64,000 nt of DNA from Azotosporobacter soli (GCF_030542965.1 NZ_JAUAOA010000007.1:62001-126000); one strand, 5' to 3'. Counted from the first letter of the stretch, positions 44,347-54,580 are shown. A program made the numbers and translations. The notes: generated by a model not told the origin, from the sequence alone.

Positions 44347-45042
44347 TCATTTCGCCTCCTCTTTCACCGCTTTTGCATGTTCAAAGCGAAACGGCCCCTT
44401 GTAACCGGGAATTTTAATGAGTTCCTGTTGCTTGACGCTAACCTGGATCCCCCAAAACTGCAACGTTTCAATAACGCCGCCGCGCATCTTAAGTGCTGTT
44501 TCCAGTGTTTGCGGTTCGCCAATCGCTCTGATCTCATATGGCGGAGAGTAGCGTGTGTTATTGACCGACAGCGTCGGTCCCGCACAACGGATCTCGGATG
44601 TCGCAATCAATCTCTGTTCATTGATTGAGGCCGCCTCAGCGCCGGAAGCCCACAGCTCATTTATGACTTTCAAAATATCATCATCATGAATCAAATATAA
44701 ATTGGGATTTTCACCGGGTTTTGACACTCGTTTGCTGTCGTCAATCGTAATAATAACACCTTTTCCTTCAACCGGCAGAACTCCAGCTCCCATTTTTAAC
44801 ATTTCGGCCTCTTTTACCGCGGTCTCCGGCACGGAAGCTTTGCGCAATTCATTAACCTGTTTCAACAGGCTATCCCGCTCCTTTTCCGTCTGGCTGAGCC
44901 GCTGTGATAAATCTTCAATCCGTTGGTATGGGACACTCGAACGGATATCTTGCGTGGTCCGAAATTGAACGGCCAGCATAAAGCCCAAGACCATGCACAC
45001 GAGTGCTATGGCCGCTTGTCCTTGTTGGCGGATCGGCAACAC
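44347..45042 (-). CDS. DUF881 family membrane-anchored protein
   Basis: A 231-aa protein with one N-terminal membrane helix (about 10-28), a coiled coil (about 40-70; DLSQRLSQTEKERDSLLKQVNELR) and the DUF881 domain (about 85-215; ITIDDSK, NELWASGAEAASINEQRL). The family occurs in dcw clusters of Firmicutes and actinobacteria and is thought to act in division, but no activity is known. A GTG at 45042 has AGGAG 8 nt upstream; the GTG at 45051 is too close to that site. Confidence 0.88.
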   Translation of the reverse strand: MLPIRQQGQAAIALVCMVLGFMLAVQFRTTQDIRSSVPYQRIEDLSQRLSQTEKERDSLLKQVNELRKASVPETAVKEAEMLKMGAGVLPVEGKGVIITIDDSKRVSKPGENPNLYLIHDDDILKVINELWASGAEAASINEQRLIATSEIRCAGPTLSVNNTRYSPPYEIRAIGEPQTLETALKMRGGVIETLQFWGIQVSVKQQELIKIPGYKGPFRFEHAKAVKEEAK

Positions 45043-45071
45043 ATCTCTCACTCCTCTCTATAGACTAATTT

Positions 45072-45818
45072 TTAAGGCTGTTTTAATTTAATTACCGAAG
45101 GGGTGACCCCTAAATCCACATATTCAAGCTGTGCTTGTTTCGGCTGCAATTCAAGCAAGGCAGCCTCTGTCAGTTTCGCTTTGTCCAGCAAACGTTCCTG
45201 ATTGCCTAACCGAACTTGTAAATTCTGAATCGTATACGTCGTCATCCGACCATCCGGCGCCATATTCAATTCCGATAGCTGGCGGCGCGTCTCGTCATTT
45301 AACGCGGCTAAATATTGCAGCATTACGGCAACCGGAGGATCGACAACCCGCTCTCCGATATAAGGATATTCTCCTCTGACGCCCGTAAGAATCGGCAGTT
45401 CAAATCGTTTCAGGCTCTTGTGGATCGCAAGGACAGTTCCCATTGCGTCAACTTCTAAAAAACCGTATTTTCCGGTCAGATAGGCGACCGCTTTGCGCGG
45501 TTTGACCTCAATGACAATATCACCGGTCCAGCTGCGGTTCACCGCCACCTGATCAATCCTCAAATCCCGTTCCAAGCGTGTCTTAACGTCTTTAGTCGAT
45601 AGACGAAGAACATTAAGCGGTTTGCTGACGCCAAGAATCAGTTCAACATCGCTGACGCTGACTGGCGCATCGCCTTTAATAATAATGCTGCCATAGGAAA
45701 AAAGCGGCGATACCTTTAACCAAGCCATCCAAACGACTGCGCATATGAGCCCAATGATCAAGACCGCGCGCAGCAAAACAGGTTTTGCTGCTGGTCTTTC
45801 GTTATGCCGTCTGATCAC
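45072..45818 (-). CDS. ftsQ: Cell division protein FtsQ/DivIB
   Basis: Bitopic divisome protein of the FtsQ-FtsL-FtsB group. The 248-aa protein has a short basic cytoplasmic tail, one membrane helix (about 15-38), a POTRA domain (about 45-112; FSYGSIIIKGDAPVSVSDVELIL) and the FtsQ beta domain. The start is GTG at 45818. It lies between ddl and the DUF881 gene. Confidence 0.92.
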   Translation of the reverse strand: MIRRHNERPAAKPVLLRAVLIIGLICAVVWMAWLKVSPLFSYGSIIIKGDAPVSVSDVELILGVSKPLNVLRLSTKDVKTRLERDLRIDQVAVNRSWTGDIVIEVKPRKAVAYLTGKYGFLEVDAMGTVLAIHKSLKRFELPILTGVRGEYPYIGERVVDPPVAVMLQYLAALNDETRRQLSELNMAPDGRMTTYTIQNLQVRLGNQERLLDKAKLTEAALLELQPKQAQLEYVDLGVTPSVIKLKQP

Positions 45819-45828
45819 ATTATCACCC

Positions 45829-46755
45829 CTATTGACAAGCCAGGAGCAGACGTTCGCACAAATCTCCGAAGGAAAGACCGACGGCCGCTGCCGCTTTAGG
45901 CACTAAACTCGTCTCCGTCATGCCCGGTATCGTATTGACTTCCAGTACATAGGGATTTCCCTGCTGATCCAACATCACATCCACCCTGGCAATACCAGAG
46001 CAGTGCAGTACTTTAAACGCGTCGGCTGCAACCTGCTTGACCTTGGCTTCGACCACGGCCTCAAGCTGCGCCGGAACACGATAATCACTGGCCCCTTTGG
46101 TATATTTTGAATGGTAATCGTATTGACCGGAATGCGGTACAATTTCAATCACCGGAAACACTTCGAACTTCGCTCCGGCTAAGACAGCTACCGTCAATTC
46201 CCGTCCGACGATAAACTCTTCTACCAGCAGTTCTTCACTGTAGCGAAATGCCTCCGCAACAGCGGCCGGGACGTCCTTTGCCTCTTTGACGATCACAACG
46301 CCAATGCTCGAGCCTTGCGACGTCGCTTTCACAACTACCGGAAGCGAAAACTCCGCCGCAATCCGGCTCGTCACCACCGCCTGGTCTTCACTGCGCTGAA
46401 ACAAGCGCGAGCGCGGCGTAGGAATTTGAGCCGCCTCAAACAATCGCTTCGAAATGCCTTTATCCATCGCCATTGCACTGGCCATGACCCTCGACCCGGT
46501 ATAAGGAATTCCCGCCAATTCAAGCGCGCCCTGCAAGACACCGTCTTCGCCGTATAAGCCATGGACGGCATTGAATACGACGTCAATCTGTTCTTTACGC
46601 AGCTGATCCAGTAAATTCGCCGGTTCAAGATCGATCCCAACCGCATTGTACCCTTTTTCCTGCAACGCGGTCAAAATGGCTCCGCCGGTTCGCAGCGAAA
46701 CTTCACGCTCCGTCGAAGGTCCGCCCATAACGACCGCAATCTTCTTGTCTTTCAT
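45829..46755 (-). CDS. ddl: D-alanine--D-alanine ligase
   Basis: Makes the D-Ala-D-Ala dipeptide added by MurF. The 308-aa ATP-grasp enzyme has GGPSTEREVSLRTG, HGLYGEDG, the Tyr of IPYTGSRVMASAMAMDK (D-Ala, not D-lactate, type), and EVNTIPGMTETS. AGGAGG precedes the ATG. Directly follows murC; murB, often here, is absent. Confidence 0.97.
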   Translation of the reverse strand: MKDKKIAVVMGGPSTEREVSLRTGGAILTALQEKGYNAVGIDLEPANLLDQLRKEQIDVVFNAVHGLYGEDGVLQGALELAGIPYTGSRVMASAMAMDKGISKRLFEAAQIPTPRSRLFQRSEDQAVVTSRIAAEFSLPVVVKATSQGSSIGVVIVKEAKDVPAAVAEAFRYSEELLVEEFIVGRELTVAVLAGAKFEVFPVIEIVPHSGQYDYHSKYTKGASDYRVPAQLEAVVEAKVKQVAADAFKVLHCSGIARVDVMLDQQGNPYVLEVNTIPGMTETSLVPKAAAAVGLSFGDLCERLLLACQ

Positions 46756-46756
46756 C

Positions 46757-48151
46757 TCAGTTTCCTCCTGCCGGTTGCTTAGCCGTAAGCAATTCGATTA
46801 ATTCTTCACCAGTGCGATAAATATCGCCCGCGCCCATTGTCATGATCAGATCGCCACTTTCCGCTGTTTCCGCCAAATAACGGGCTATCTTTTCTCTCTC
46901 CGGAATATAAACGATCGGCCGCTCCAATTGCCGCTCCACTTCCTGACGCAGCACTTCACCGGAAACGCCGGTGCGCGGCGCTTCGCCCGCCGCATAAATA
47001 TCCGTCAAGATGACGACATCGCAATTCGAAAATGCACCGCCAAATTCACGCAGCAACAATTGCGTCCGGCTAAAACGATGCGGTTGAAATACGCAGATCA
47101 GCCGACCGGCCTCCGTCTGACGCGCCGCTGCAAGCGTCGAAATAATTTCCGTTGGATGGTGGGCATAATCATCGACAATCCAAACTCCATTCAGCCTTGC
47201 TTTCGTTTGGAAACGGCGCTTTGCACCATAAAAATGCCCCATGCCGTCAACAATTTGTTCAAACGTCAAACCGCTTTCCAAGCCGACAATCACAGCCGCC
47301 AGCGAGTTCAAGACGTTATGTTCTCCCGGGACATGGAGTCGCATTGTCCCAAGATTTTTTCCCTTGTGATGAATATCATAAAGCGTCTGTGCGCCATTCG
47401 TCCGCAGGTTGCACGCGGTATAATCCGCGCCGGGCTGCAATCCGTAAGTTAAGCAGCGCGCACGAACTTCCGGCAGCAAATCGCGCACATGTTCATTGTC
47501 CAGACAGACGACAGCCAGACCATCCACTGGCGACAGGTTTTGTAAAAACGTTCTGAACGCCTGCAAAACATTCTCCATCGTGTGATAATAGTCCATATGG
47601 TCATTTTCAATATTCGTCACCACGGCAACTTTCGGTGCAAATTTCAGAAAAGAGCCGTCGCTTTCATCGGCTTCCGCAACGAGAAAACGTCCGTTGCCCC
47701 ACTTCGCGTTGCCTTTTATATAATCGAGTTCACCACCAATGATGACGGCCGGATCCAGTCCGCCATGCTCCATCATTAAAGCAATCATCGACGTAGTTGT
47801 TGTCTTGCCGTGCGCACCAGCTACCGCAATACCGGTTCGCTGATTCATCAGTGCGGCAACCAAATCCGAACGATGATAAACCGGAATTCCGGCGGCTTTG
47901 GCCGCAACGATTTCCGGATTCGCAGCCGCAATGGCTGTAGATACGACAAGAGCCTCGGCGCCAGCAATGTTTTCCGCTTGATGCTGCGCGAATATCTTCG
48001 CGCCAAGCCGGGCCAGTTTCTGCGTCATTTCCGACGCGCTCATATCAGAACCGGAAACGACATACCCTTTTTCTAGCAAAACCTTGGCAATCGCGCTCAT
48101 GCCTGAACCGCCGATGCCGACAAAGTGAAAGTGGCGAATTTTCTCTAACAA
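46757..48151 (-). CDS. murC: UDP-N-acetylmuramate--L-alanine ligase
   Basis: Adds L-Ala to UDP-MurNAc. The 464-aa Mur ligase has FVGIGGSGMS, the ATP-binding GAHGKTTTTSM, EADESDGSFL and DDYAHHPTE. The start is a TTG at 48151 (MLEKIRHFHFVG), with GGAGG 7 nt upstream; the frame could extend to 48172, overlapping murG, without a better site. Confidence 0.97.
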   Translation of the reverse strand: MLEKIRHFHFVGIGGSGMSAIAKVLLEKGYVVSGSDMSASEMTQKLARLGAKIFAQHQAENIAGAEALVVSTAIAAANPEIVAAKAAGIPVYHRSDLVAALMNQRTGIAVAGAHGKTTTTSMIALMMEHGGLDPAVIIGGELDYIKGNAKWGNGRFLVAEADESDGSFLKFAPKVAVVTNIENDHMDYYHTMENVLQAFRTFLQNLSPVDGLAVVCLDNEHVRDLLPEVRARCLTYGLQPGADYTACNLRTNGAQTLYDIHHKGKNLGTMRLHVPGEHNVLNSLAAVIVGLESGLTFEQIVDGMGHFYGAKRRFQTKARLNGVWIVDDYAHHPTEIISTLAAARQTEAGRLICVFQPHRFSRTQLLLREFGGAFSNCDVVILTDIYAAGEAPRTGVSGEVLRQEVERQLERPIVYIPEREKIARYLAETAESGDLIMTMGAGDIYRTGEELIELLTAKQPAGGN

Positions 48152-48168
48152 TCCTAACCCTCCAATTA

Positions 48169-49281
48169 TCAACGTCTCCCTAACGACCAGGCTATTTTAG
48201 CCAAATCGGCCGCCGCTTCCGGCCGGCTCATACGAAGACTATTTTCTTTCATTTCATTTCGTTTCTTTGCATCAGACAACAGCTCCTGTACCGCCGCAGT
48301 CAGAGAAGCGCCGCTAAGCGATGCGTCATCAATAACAACAGCCGCACCGGCTTGCGCCACGCTGCGTGCATTCCACTCCTGATGATTGGCCGCAGCGTAC
48401 GGGTAGGGAATCAAAATTCCCGGTATGCCGCGCACAGTAAGTTCGGCCAGCGCAATTGCCCCTGCACGAAAGACTGCGATATCAGCCGCCGCCAGCGCAT
48501 TGGCCATGTCATATAAATAGGGATGTACCTGTAGCCGAGTTCCCAGACCATGACTGATTCCAGCCTGAGCCAAACCTTCCACTACTGTATCATAATCCTG
48601 CCGCCCTGTCACATGAACAATTTGCAGATTGCCTGCCGCCGCAAAAAACTGATGCACTGCCAGCATCGCCTGATTGATGCTGCGCGCTCCGCGGCTACCG
48701 CCGGAAACCAGAAGTACCGGAAGCGTTCCGTCAAGTCCAAGACTTTCAAGACCGGCCTCGCGCGTCGCGGAAAGAACCTCTGGGCGCACCGGGTTGCCGC
48801 AGACAGCAGGGTGGCACGATATCGGAAACTGCGCTACCGCATCCTCATAACCAACTGCGACTTGATTTACCAAGCGAGCCAAGATACGATTCGTCATACC
48901 TGGCACGACATTTTGCTCTTGAATCATCGTTGGAATACCAGCCAGTTTCGCCGCTAGCAAAACAGGCCCGCACACGTAGCCGCCTGTACCGACTACCACT
49001 TGCGGCGCAAACTCCTTTAAAATCGCAAAAGCATCGCAGACACTTGCGGCTGCCTGCCAGGCAATTCGCAGGTTCTCGATCGTCAGACTGCGCCGAAAAC
49101 CGCTGACCCGTATCGTACGAAAAGGGATGTTTTCTTTTGGGATGATATCCGACTCCAAGCCTTTATCGGTACCAATATATAAGACTTCCACTTCAGGATG
49201 CAATTCCTGTAATTTACGCAAAATGGTCAGTGCCGGATAAATATGCCCGCCGGTTCCGCCACCTGAAAAAACAATACGCAC
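48169..49281 (-). CDS. murG: UDP-N-acetylglucosamine--lipid I GlcNAc transferase
   Basis: Converts lipid I to lipid II at the inner membrane face. The 370-aa GT28 enzyme has the N-terminal SGGGTGGHIYPAL, VVGTGGYVCGP and the UDP-GlcNAc site FRAGAIALAELTVRGIPGILIPYPYAA. The start is GTG at 49281. It follows murD directly; ftsW, normally between them, is missing. Confidence 0.97.
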   Translation of the reverse strand: MRIVFSGGGTGGHIYPALTILRKLQELHPEVEVLYIGTDKGLESDIIPKENIPFRTIRVSGFRRSLTIENLRIAWQAAASVCDAFAILKEFAPQVVVGTGGYVCGPVLLAAKLAGIPTMIQEQNVVPGMTNRILARLVNQVAVGYEDAVAQFPISCHPAVCGNPVRPEVLSATREAGLESLGLDGTLPVLLVSGGSRGARSINQAMLAVHQFFAAAGNLQIVHVTGRQDYDTVVEGLAQAGISHGLGTRLQVHPYLYDMANALAAADIAVFRAGAIALAELTVRGIPGILIPYPYAAANHQEWNARSVAQAGAAVVIDDASLSGASLTAAVQELLSDAKKRNEMKENSLRMSRPEAAADLAKIAWSLGRR

Positions 49282-49299
49282 GCGATCCTCCCCTGTCGG

Positions 49300-50652
49300 C
49301 TAAAGTGCCTCAACCAGGCTCTTATAATGCCGACCCCTTTCCTCATAGCCGCTATACATGTCGTAACTGGCGCAGGCGGGCGAAAGAAGCACCACCTGCC
49401 CCTTTTCGGCACTCTCCTTTGCGAGCGCCACGGCAGCCGCCATATCGACGGCGCGCCGAATGGTCACAACGCCGTTTTGCGCAGCCGCATCGGCAAAGCG
49501 ATCTGCAGCTGCACCAATCAGGATCAAAAGCGCGTTTCGCTGCGCTAACAGTTTCATCATCGGCGTCAAATCCGTATGCTTGTCATAACCGCCGGCGATC
49601 AGCAGTAATTTTTCCTCAAACGCCTCAATCGCCTTGATCGTCGATTCCGGATTTGTCGCCTTTGAGTCATTATAATAATCAACGCCATCGACGGCTCGGA
49701 CCCATTCAATGCGATGTTCGACGCCGCGGAAATTTGCCAGAACCGCTGCCATTTTATCCGGCGCGATGCCCGCAAAAAAAGCCGTGCCACAAGCAGCCAG
49801 GACATTTTCCACATTATGATCGCCTTTGATTTGCAGCTCAGATAAATTGAAAACAGCATGCTGCTGCCCCTGCCAGCGAATGCAAACCTGCCCTTTTGCA
49901 ACGAACACGCCTTCGTCGAGCGTCGTCAAACGACTAAAGTAGACGACTCTTCCTTTGCAATGCGGTGCCAGAGCGCGTACGCCAGAATCGTCATGATTCA
50001 ACAGCACATAGTCGTCCTGACTTTGACCAAGAAAGATCCGCTCCTTCATCGCCGTATACCCTTCAAGCGTCTTATGACGATCCATATGATCCGGCGTGAT
50101 ATTGAGAATCGCTGCAACATGCGGTGCAAACTTGTCCACCCACTCCAATTGAAAACTCGATATCTCAGCCACTGCCAAATCATTTTCTGTCAGCGGAGTA
50201 ACCTGCAAAGATAACGGGTCGCCGATATTGCCGCCAACCGCAACTTTGGCAAACGTCGTTTTCGCTAATTCACCAAGCAGCGTCGTCGTCGTCGTCTTTC
50301 CATTCGTCCCGGTGATTGCAACCATCGGAGCGCGACAAAGCCGGTACGCCAACTCCACTTCACTCCAAACCGGAATTCCAAGTAGCACGGCCTGCTGCAG
50401 TAGCGGATGCTCCTGCGCAATTCCCGGCGAAGTCACAACCAGCTTCATTTTCGCTAGAAAATCAGACGCTGCATCGCCCAGTTCCAAATGTACTCCCTCT
50501 TTTGAAAGAGCGATTAATTCCTCTGACAGCGTCTCTGGCTTTTTACCATCCCAGAGCGTAACGTCTGCGCCCAAGCCACGCATGACCTGAGCCGCAGCAA
50601 TGCCGCTGCGCCCTGCGCCCAAAACACAAGTTTTGTTTCCTGTCATATCCAT
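49300..50652 (-). CDS. murD: UDP-N-acetylmuramoylalanine--D-glutamate ligase
   Basis: Adds D-Glu to UDP-MurNAc-L-Ala. The 450-aa Mur ligase carries VLGAGRSG, the ATP site ITGTNGKTTTT, AEISSFQLEW, NDSKATNPEST and the C-terminal LLSPACASYDMYSGYEERG. It starts just after mraY; ATG codons at 50652 and 50646 are both possible. Confidence 0.97.
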   Translation of the reverse strand: MDMTGNKTCVLGAGRSGIAAAQVMRGLGADVTLWDGKKPETLSEELIALSKEGVHLELGDAASDFLAKMKLVVTSPGIAQEHPLLQQAVLLGIPVWSEVELAYRLCRAPMVAITGTNGKTTTTTLLGELAKTTFAKVAVGGNIGDPLSLQVTPLTENDLAVAEISSFQLEWVDKFAPHVAAILNITPDHMDRHKTLEGYTAMKERIFLGQSQDDYVLLNHDDSGVRALAPHCKGRVVYFSRLTTLDEGVFVAKGQVCIRWQGQQHAVFNLSELQIKGDHNVENVLAACGTAFFAGIAPDKMAAVLANFRGVEHRIEWVRAVDGVDYYNDSKATNPESTIKAIEAFEEKLLLIAGGYDKHTDLTPMMKLLAQRNALLILIGAAADRFADAAAQNGVVTIRRAVDMAAAVALAKESAEKGQVVLLSPACASYDMYSGYEERGRHYKSLVEAL

Positions 50653-50653
50653 A

Positions 50654-51631
50654 TCAGCTTGCGCCTCCCATTCGGCTTAGCAGCATCAATCCGACCGCGA
50701 GCAATCCGGCGGCAGCAGCCGCACTCCAAAAGGTTAGCACCACGCGTGTCTCTGACCAGCCGCCTAATTCAAAATGATGATGCAACGGACTCATGCGAAA
50801 GATCCGCTTGCCACGCCATTTATAAGATGTCACCTGGATCATGACCGACAGCGCTTCCGCCACATAGACCAGGCCCACAACGATCAAAAGCAGTTCCGTC
50901 CGCGTCAGCACCGCAACCGTTGCCAGAGCGCCGCCTAACGCCAGCGATCCGGTATCTCCCATGAAAACTCTCGCCGGATGCGCATTATAGCGCAAGAAGC
51001 CAAGTGCGGCTCCAGCCAGCGCCGCACAAAACACACCCAGCGACAATGCGCCGAGCAGGTAAGCAACCCAAGCGTAAACGGCTGCAGCAATCACGGTAAC
51101 GCCTGCCGCCAATCCATCCAGACCATCCGTTAAATTAACGGCATTGGTTGTTCCTACCAATACCAAAAATAAAAAAGGATAATAGCCAAGGCCAAAATCA
51201 AACAACATTGTCGTTCCCGGCAACCAGACCGCAGTACCACGTCCCATCAGCTGAACGGAGGCATACGCCATGACCGCTGCAATGGCTGCTTGTCCGAGCA
51301 GTTTTTGCCGAGCCGTAAGGCCGAGCGAACGCTTCTTTGCTACTTTAATAAAATCATCGGCAAACCCCAGTGCGCCATGACCGAGAGTAACAAACAACGC
51401 CAACCACAACGCCGCTCCATGTGGAGCAAAGACGACAGCCGCAATCGATAGCGCAGCTAAAATCATGACGCCGCCCATTGTCGGCGTTCCAGCCTTTGCA
51501 TAATGGCTTTCCGGTCCTTCCTGGCGGATACTCTGGCCAAACTTTAACCTTCTAAGTACCGGCAAGACAAGTGGTCCGCTGGCAATTACCAAAAGAGCCG
51601 CAACAATCGCCGCATACATCATTTGCTGCAT
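50654..51631 (-). CDS. mraY: Phospho-N-acetylmuramoyl-pentapeptide-transferase
   Basis: Transfers phospho-MurNAc-pentapeptide to undecaprenyl phosphate, giving lipid I. The 325-aa protein has about ten membrane helices and the family motifs GTPTMGG, DDFIKV, NAVNLTDGLDGLA, FMGDTGSLALGG and PLHHHFE. The ATG at 51631 has GGAGG 9 nt upstream; a longer frame into murF is rejected. It overlaps murF by 13 bp. Confidence 0.97.
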   Translation of the reverse strand: MQQMMYAAIVAALLVIASGPLVLPVLRRLKFGQSIRQEGPESHYAKAGTPTMGGVMILAALSIAAVVFAPHGAALWLALFVTLGHGALGFADDFIKVAKKRSLGLTARQKLLGQAAIAAVMAYASVQLMGRGTAVWLPGTTMLFDFGLGYYPFLFLVLVGTTNAVNLTDGLDGLAAGVTVIAAAVYAWVAYLLGALSLGVFCAALAGAALGFLRYNAHPARVFMGDTGSLALGGALATVAVLTRTELLLIVVGLVYVAEALSVMIQVTSYKWRGKRIFRMSPLHHHFELGGWSETRVVLTFWSAAAAAGLLAVGLMLLSRMGGAS

Positions 51632-52983
51632 GGTTCGAATACCTCCATCATTTGTTCCATCCGCATGCCGCGCGACCCTTTCAACAAGACCGTGTCGCCG
51701 GCTTGTAGCGTTTGGCGCAGGAAGGCTTTCGCCTCGCTTGGACTTTCCGTCCAATAAACAACGACACTCCTAGCATCGCATTTTGCCGCATGGGCCAAAT
51801 GTTTGGCCCATGGCCCCAGTGCGATCAAAACTTCCACACCGCTTTGCACTGCATATTGCCCCACTCTCGCATGCGCTTCAGCGGCAACCTCACCCAGTTC
51901 GAGCATATCTCCAAGCACCGCGACCCGGCGCCCGATCGAAACTTCCTTCAGTGCATCGAGAGCAGCCAACATTGACATCGGACTGGCGTTATACGCATCA
52001 TTGATAATGCAAAACGCACCGCGTCGCTCAACATGCAGCCGCATCGCACTAAGTTCGAGCGACGAAAGTCCGGCGGCAATCTTCTCTTTCGCGACGCCCA
52101 GCGCCTCGGCAACCGCAACGGCAGCCATTGCATTATAAACGTTATGACGACCGACAACCGGAATTTCCAGCTGCCAGTTTCCCTCCCTCGTCCGAAGATC
52201 AATCCTTGTCCGTCCGTTTTGATAGGTATTGCCGAGCGCCTGTACGTCAGATGCCGGATCGCAGCCATAAAAGACCACTTTTCCTTTCGCCAAAACATCC
52301 ATCTGGCGGACATATTCATTGTCATAATTTAAAAAAACAGTCGCCGTTTCCGGCAAATCCTCGACGAGTTCTCCTTTGGCTGCAGCAATCGCCTCCAGGC
52401 TGCCCAACAGCTCCATATGCGTCTCGCCGACATTCGTTACAATGCCGTGCGTCGGGCAAGCAATCCGCATCAATTCTCTAATTTGTCCCAGTCCGCGCAT
52501 GCCCATTTCGACAACGGCCGCCTGATGCTCTTGCGTCAGCTGCAGCAGCGTGAGCGGCAAGCCGATCTCATTATTGAAATTTCCCTGCGTCTTCAACACA
52601 TGGTAACTGGACGCCAATGCAGCCGCAACCATGTCTTTGGTCGTCGTCTTGCCATTTGATCCGGTGATTGCAATCACCGGAATGGAAAAACGCAGACGGT
52701 GGAATTTCGCCAATGCCTGTAGCGCAGCGAGCGTATCTCTGACTTTGAACACCGGAATATCGAGCGTGATTTCCTTTGCGGCAATAATGCCTGCAGCCCC
52801 TTTTTGTGCCGCCTCTGCCGCAAATTGGTGTCCGTCAAAGTTTTCTCCCTGCAGCGCAACATACAAGTCGCCTTGCTTAATTTTCCGCGTATCGGTGCAA
52901 ACACCTGAAAAAAGGATCTCTTCGTCGCTATTGACGTAAGCTCCGGTCGCTTCACAGACTTCCTGTAACGTAAACTTTGCCAT
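51619..52983 (-). CDS. murF: UDP-N-acetylmuramoyl-tripeptide--D-alanyl-D-alanine ligase
   Basis: Completes the pentapeptide precursor by adding D-Ala-D-Ala. The 454-aa Mur ligase has ITGSNGKTTTKDMV, the KTQGNFNNEIGLPLTLL segment typical of MurF, EMGMRGLG and NDAYNASPMSM. The ATG at 52983 overlaps the murE stop as TAATG; 7 upstream codons of open frame lie inside murE. Confidence 0.97.
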   Translation of the reverse strand: MAKFTLQEVCEATGAYVNSDEEILFSGVCTDTRKIKQGDLYVALQGENFDGHQFAAEAAQKGAAGIIAAKEITLDIPVFKVRDTLAALQALAKFHRLRFSIPVIAITGSNGKTTTKDMVAAALASSYHVLKTQGNFNNEIGLPLTLLQLTQEHQAAVVEMGMRGLGQIRELMRIACPTHGIVTNVGETHMELLGSLEAIAAAKGELVEDLPETATVFLNYDNEYVRQMDVLAKGKVVFYGCDPASDVQALGNTYQNGRTRIDLRTREGNWQLEIPVVGRHNVYNAMAAVAVAEALGVAKEKIAAGLSSLELSAMRLHVERRGAFCIINDAYNASPMSMLAALDALKEVSIGRRVAVLGDMLELGEVAAEAHARVGQYAVQSGVEVLIALGPWAKHLAHAAKCDARSVVVYWTESPSEAKAFLRQTLQAGDTVLLKGSRGMRMEQMMEVFEPCSK

Positions 52984-54476
52984 TACCGTTTCACCTTGAG
53001 CCACTCCAATGCGACTTCCTTATCATCAAAATGTATCTTGCCCGTATTAAGAATCTGGTAATCCTCGTGCCCTTTGCCGGCAATAATGACCAGATCATCC
53101 GCCATCGCCAATTCAATCGCGCGGCCAATGGCCTGACGGCGATCTGCAATCTTTTCATAGACTTTGTCAGCTGAAAGCTGTTCTTTTATCCCAACTTCAA
53201 TTTCTTCCAAAATGAGCGCCGGATTTTCCGAGCGCGGATTATCCGACGTTACAATCACAATGTCGCCATAACGGGCCGCAATTCCGCCCATAATGGGGCG
53301 TTTCGTCCGATCCCGGTCCCCGCCGCAGCCGAAAACGACGATGATGCGCCGTTTTGCAATCTGCTTTGCCGTCTGCAGAATATTTTCCAAACCATCCGGC
53401 GTATGCGCATAATCGACAATCACGCTAAAATCCTGACCGCCGTCAACCAATTCGAATCGGCCTGAGACGCTGACAAACTCTTCCAACGCTTCTTTGATGA
53501 CAGGGAAGGGAATCTCTTCCGCGCTCGCAGCTGCAATAGCCCCCAAGACATTGTAGACATTGAAAAAGCCAGTAATCTTCAATTGCAGCGTCTCACGCCC
53601 TAGCGGCGATTGAAGCACAAAGCGGGTTCCGCTTGCTTGTACATCGGTCTCTAGCGCCATAAAATCGGCGTTTTGCTTCAAGCCGTAGCTAAGCGTGGTA
53701 ACTGCTGAAGCGGCTTTCATCGCCGCACCAGCCGGATCATCGATATTAACAATCGCGGTCTTGCGTCGCTTATTGCCCTCGGCTTCGCTCAAGCCTGAAA
53801 AGAGGCGTTGCTTGGCCGCCAAATAGTTTTCGAAGGTATGATGAAAATCCAAATGATCTTGCGTCATATTGGTAAAGACAGCCGCATCGAATTCACAACC
53901 GGCAACACGGTCTAGTTCCAGTGCATGCGAGGAAACTTCCATAACCACATAATCCACGGCGCACTCGGACATTTCCGCTAACAGGCGCTGTAGATCAATG
54001 ACATCCGGCGTTGAATTGTTGGTTGGAATCTTTCTCTCGCCGATAATGTTTTGAATCGTACCGATCACGCCAACCTTATATCCCGCCCGGTTCAAGATGC
54101 TCTTTAGCAAGTAAGTCGTCGTCGTTTTGCCGTTTGTACCGGTAATGCCGACCATTCGCATTTTTTTCGCCGGATAATCAAAAAAGAACGGCGCAATTTT
54201 TTTCGCCGCTGCCCTCGTATCTGCTACGCGCACCAAAGTCAAGCCCTCCGGCGGTGCTTCAATCTCCCTTTCCACTAAGGCCGCCAACGCCCCGCGTTCC
54301 TTTGCCTGTTGCAAAAAAGCATGCCCATCGACAGTAGCGCCGCTAATGCAGACAAACAGACCACCTGGCAGCAACGCTCGGGAATCATGATGAATGTCCT
54401 GTATCGTTATATCACTGTCGCCGCTGACCACCGCACCCGGCAGCAACTCGATGATCTCTCGTAACGTCTTTGTCAT
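52983..54476 (-). CDS. murE: UDP-MurNAc-L-Ala-D-Glu--meso-diaminopimelate ligase
   Basis: Adds the third residue of the stem peptide. The 497-aa Mur ligase has ITGTNGKTTTTYL, NNSTPDVIDLQ, EVSSHALELDRV and the DNPR motif (SDNPRSENP) that marks meso-diaminopimelate rather than lysine specificity, agreeing with dapF in this window. It opens the second dcw unit, preceded by a terminator and promoter. The ftsI or spoVD gene normally just upstream is absent. Confidence 0.97.
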   Translation of the reverse strand: MTKTLREIIELLPGAVVSGDSDITIQDIHHDSRALLPGGLFVCISGATVDGHAFLQQAKERGALAALVEREIEAPPEGLTLVRVADTRAAAKKIAPFFFDYPAKKMRMVGITGTNGKTTTTYLLKSILNRAGYKVGVIGTIQNIIGERKIPTNNSTPDVIDLQRLLAEMSECAVDYVVMEVSSHALELDRVAGCEFDAAVFTNMTQDHLDFHHTFENYLAAKQRLFSGLSEAEGNKRRKTAIVNIDDPAGAAMKAASAVTTLSYGLKQNADFMALETDVQASGTRFVLQSPLGRETLQLKITGFFNVYNVLGAIAAASAEEIPFPVIKEALEEFVSVSGRFELVDGGQDFSVIVDYAHTPDGLENILQTAKQIAKRRIIVVFGCGGDRDRTKRPIMGGIAARYGDIVIVTSDNPRSENPALILEEIEVGIKEQLSADKVYEKIADRRQAIGRAIELAMADDLVIIAGKGHEDYQILNTGKIHFDDKEVALEWLKVKR

Positions 54477-54551
54477 ATCGCACTCTCCCTATATTTCATA
54501 TTTGATCCAGCCAGCAAACTTTCCGCTTAGCTAAAATAGCAAACTCTTCTC

Positions 54552-54580
54552 ATTATACTACATAAAAACAGCAGCCACAA
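54552..54580 (-). promoter_or_regulatory. Probable promoter of the murE-ftsZ unit
   Basis: On the minus strand TTGTGG (complement of 54575..54580) and TATAAT (complement of 54552..54557) are 17 bp apart. The -35 lies in the loop and arm of the ftsL terminator. Confidence 0.55.

Noticed and set aside
51632-51754. 41-codon N-terminal extension of mraY
   Set aside because: Lies inside murF; the ATG at 51631 has a good ribosome site and gives the normal MraY length.
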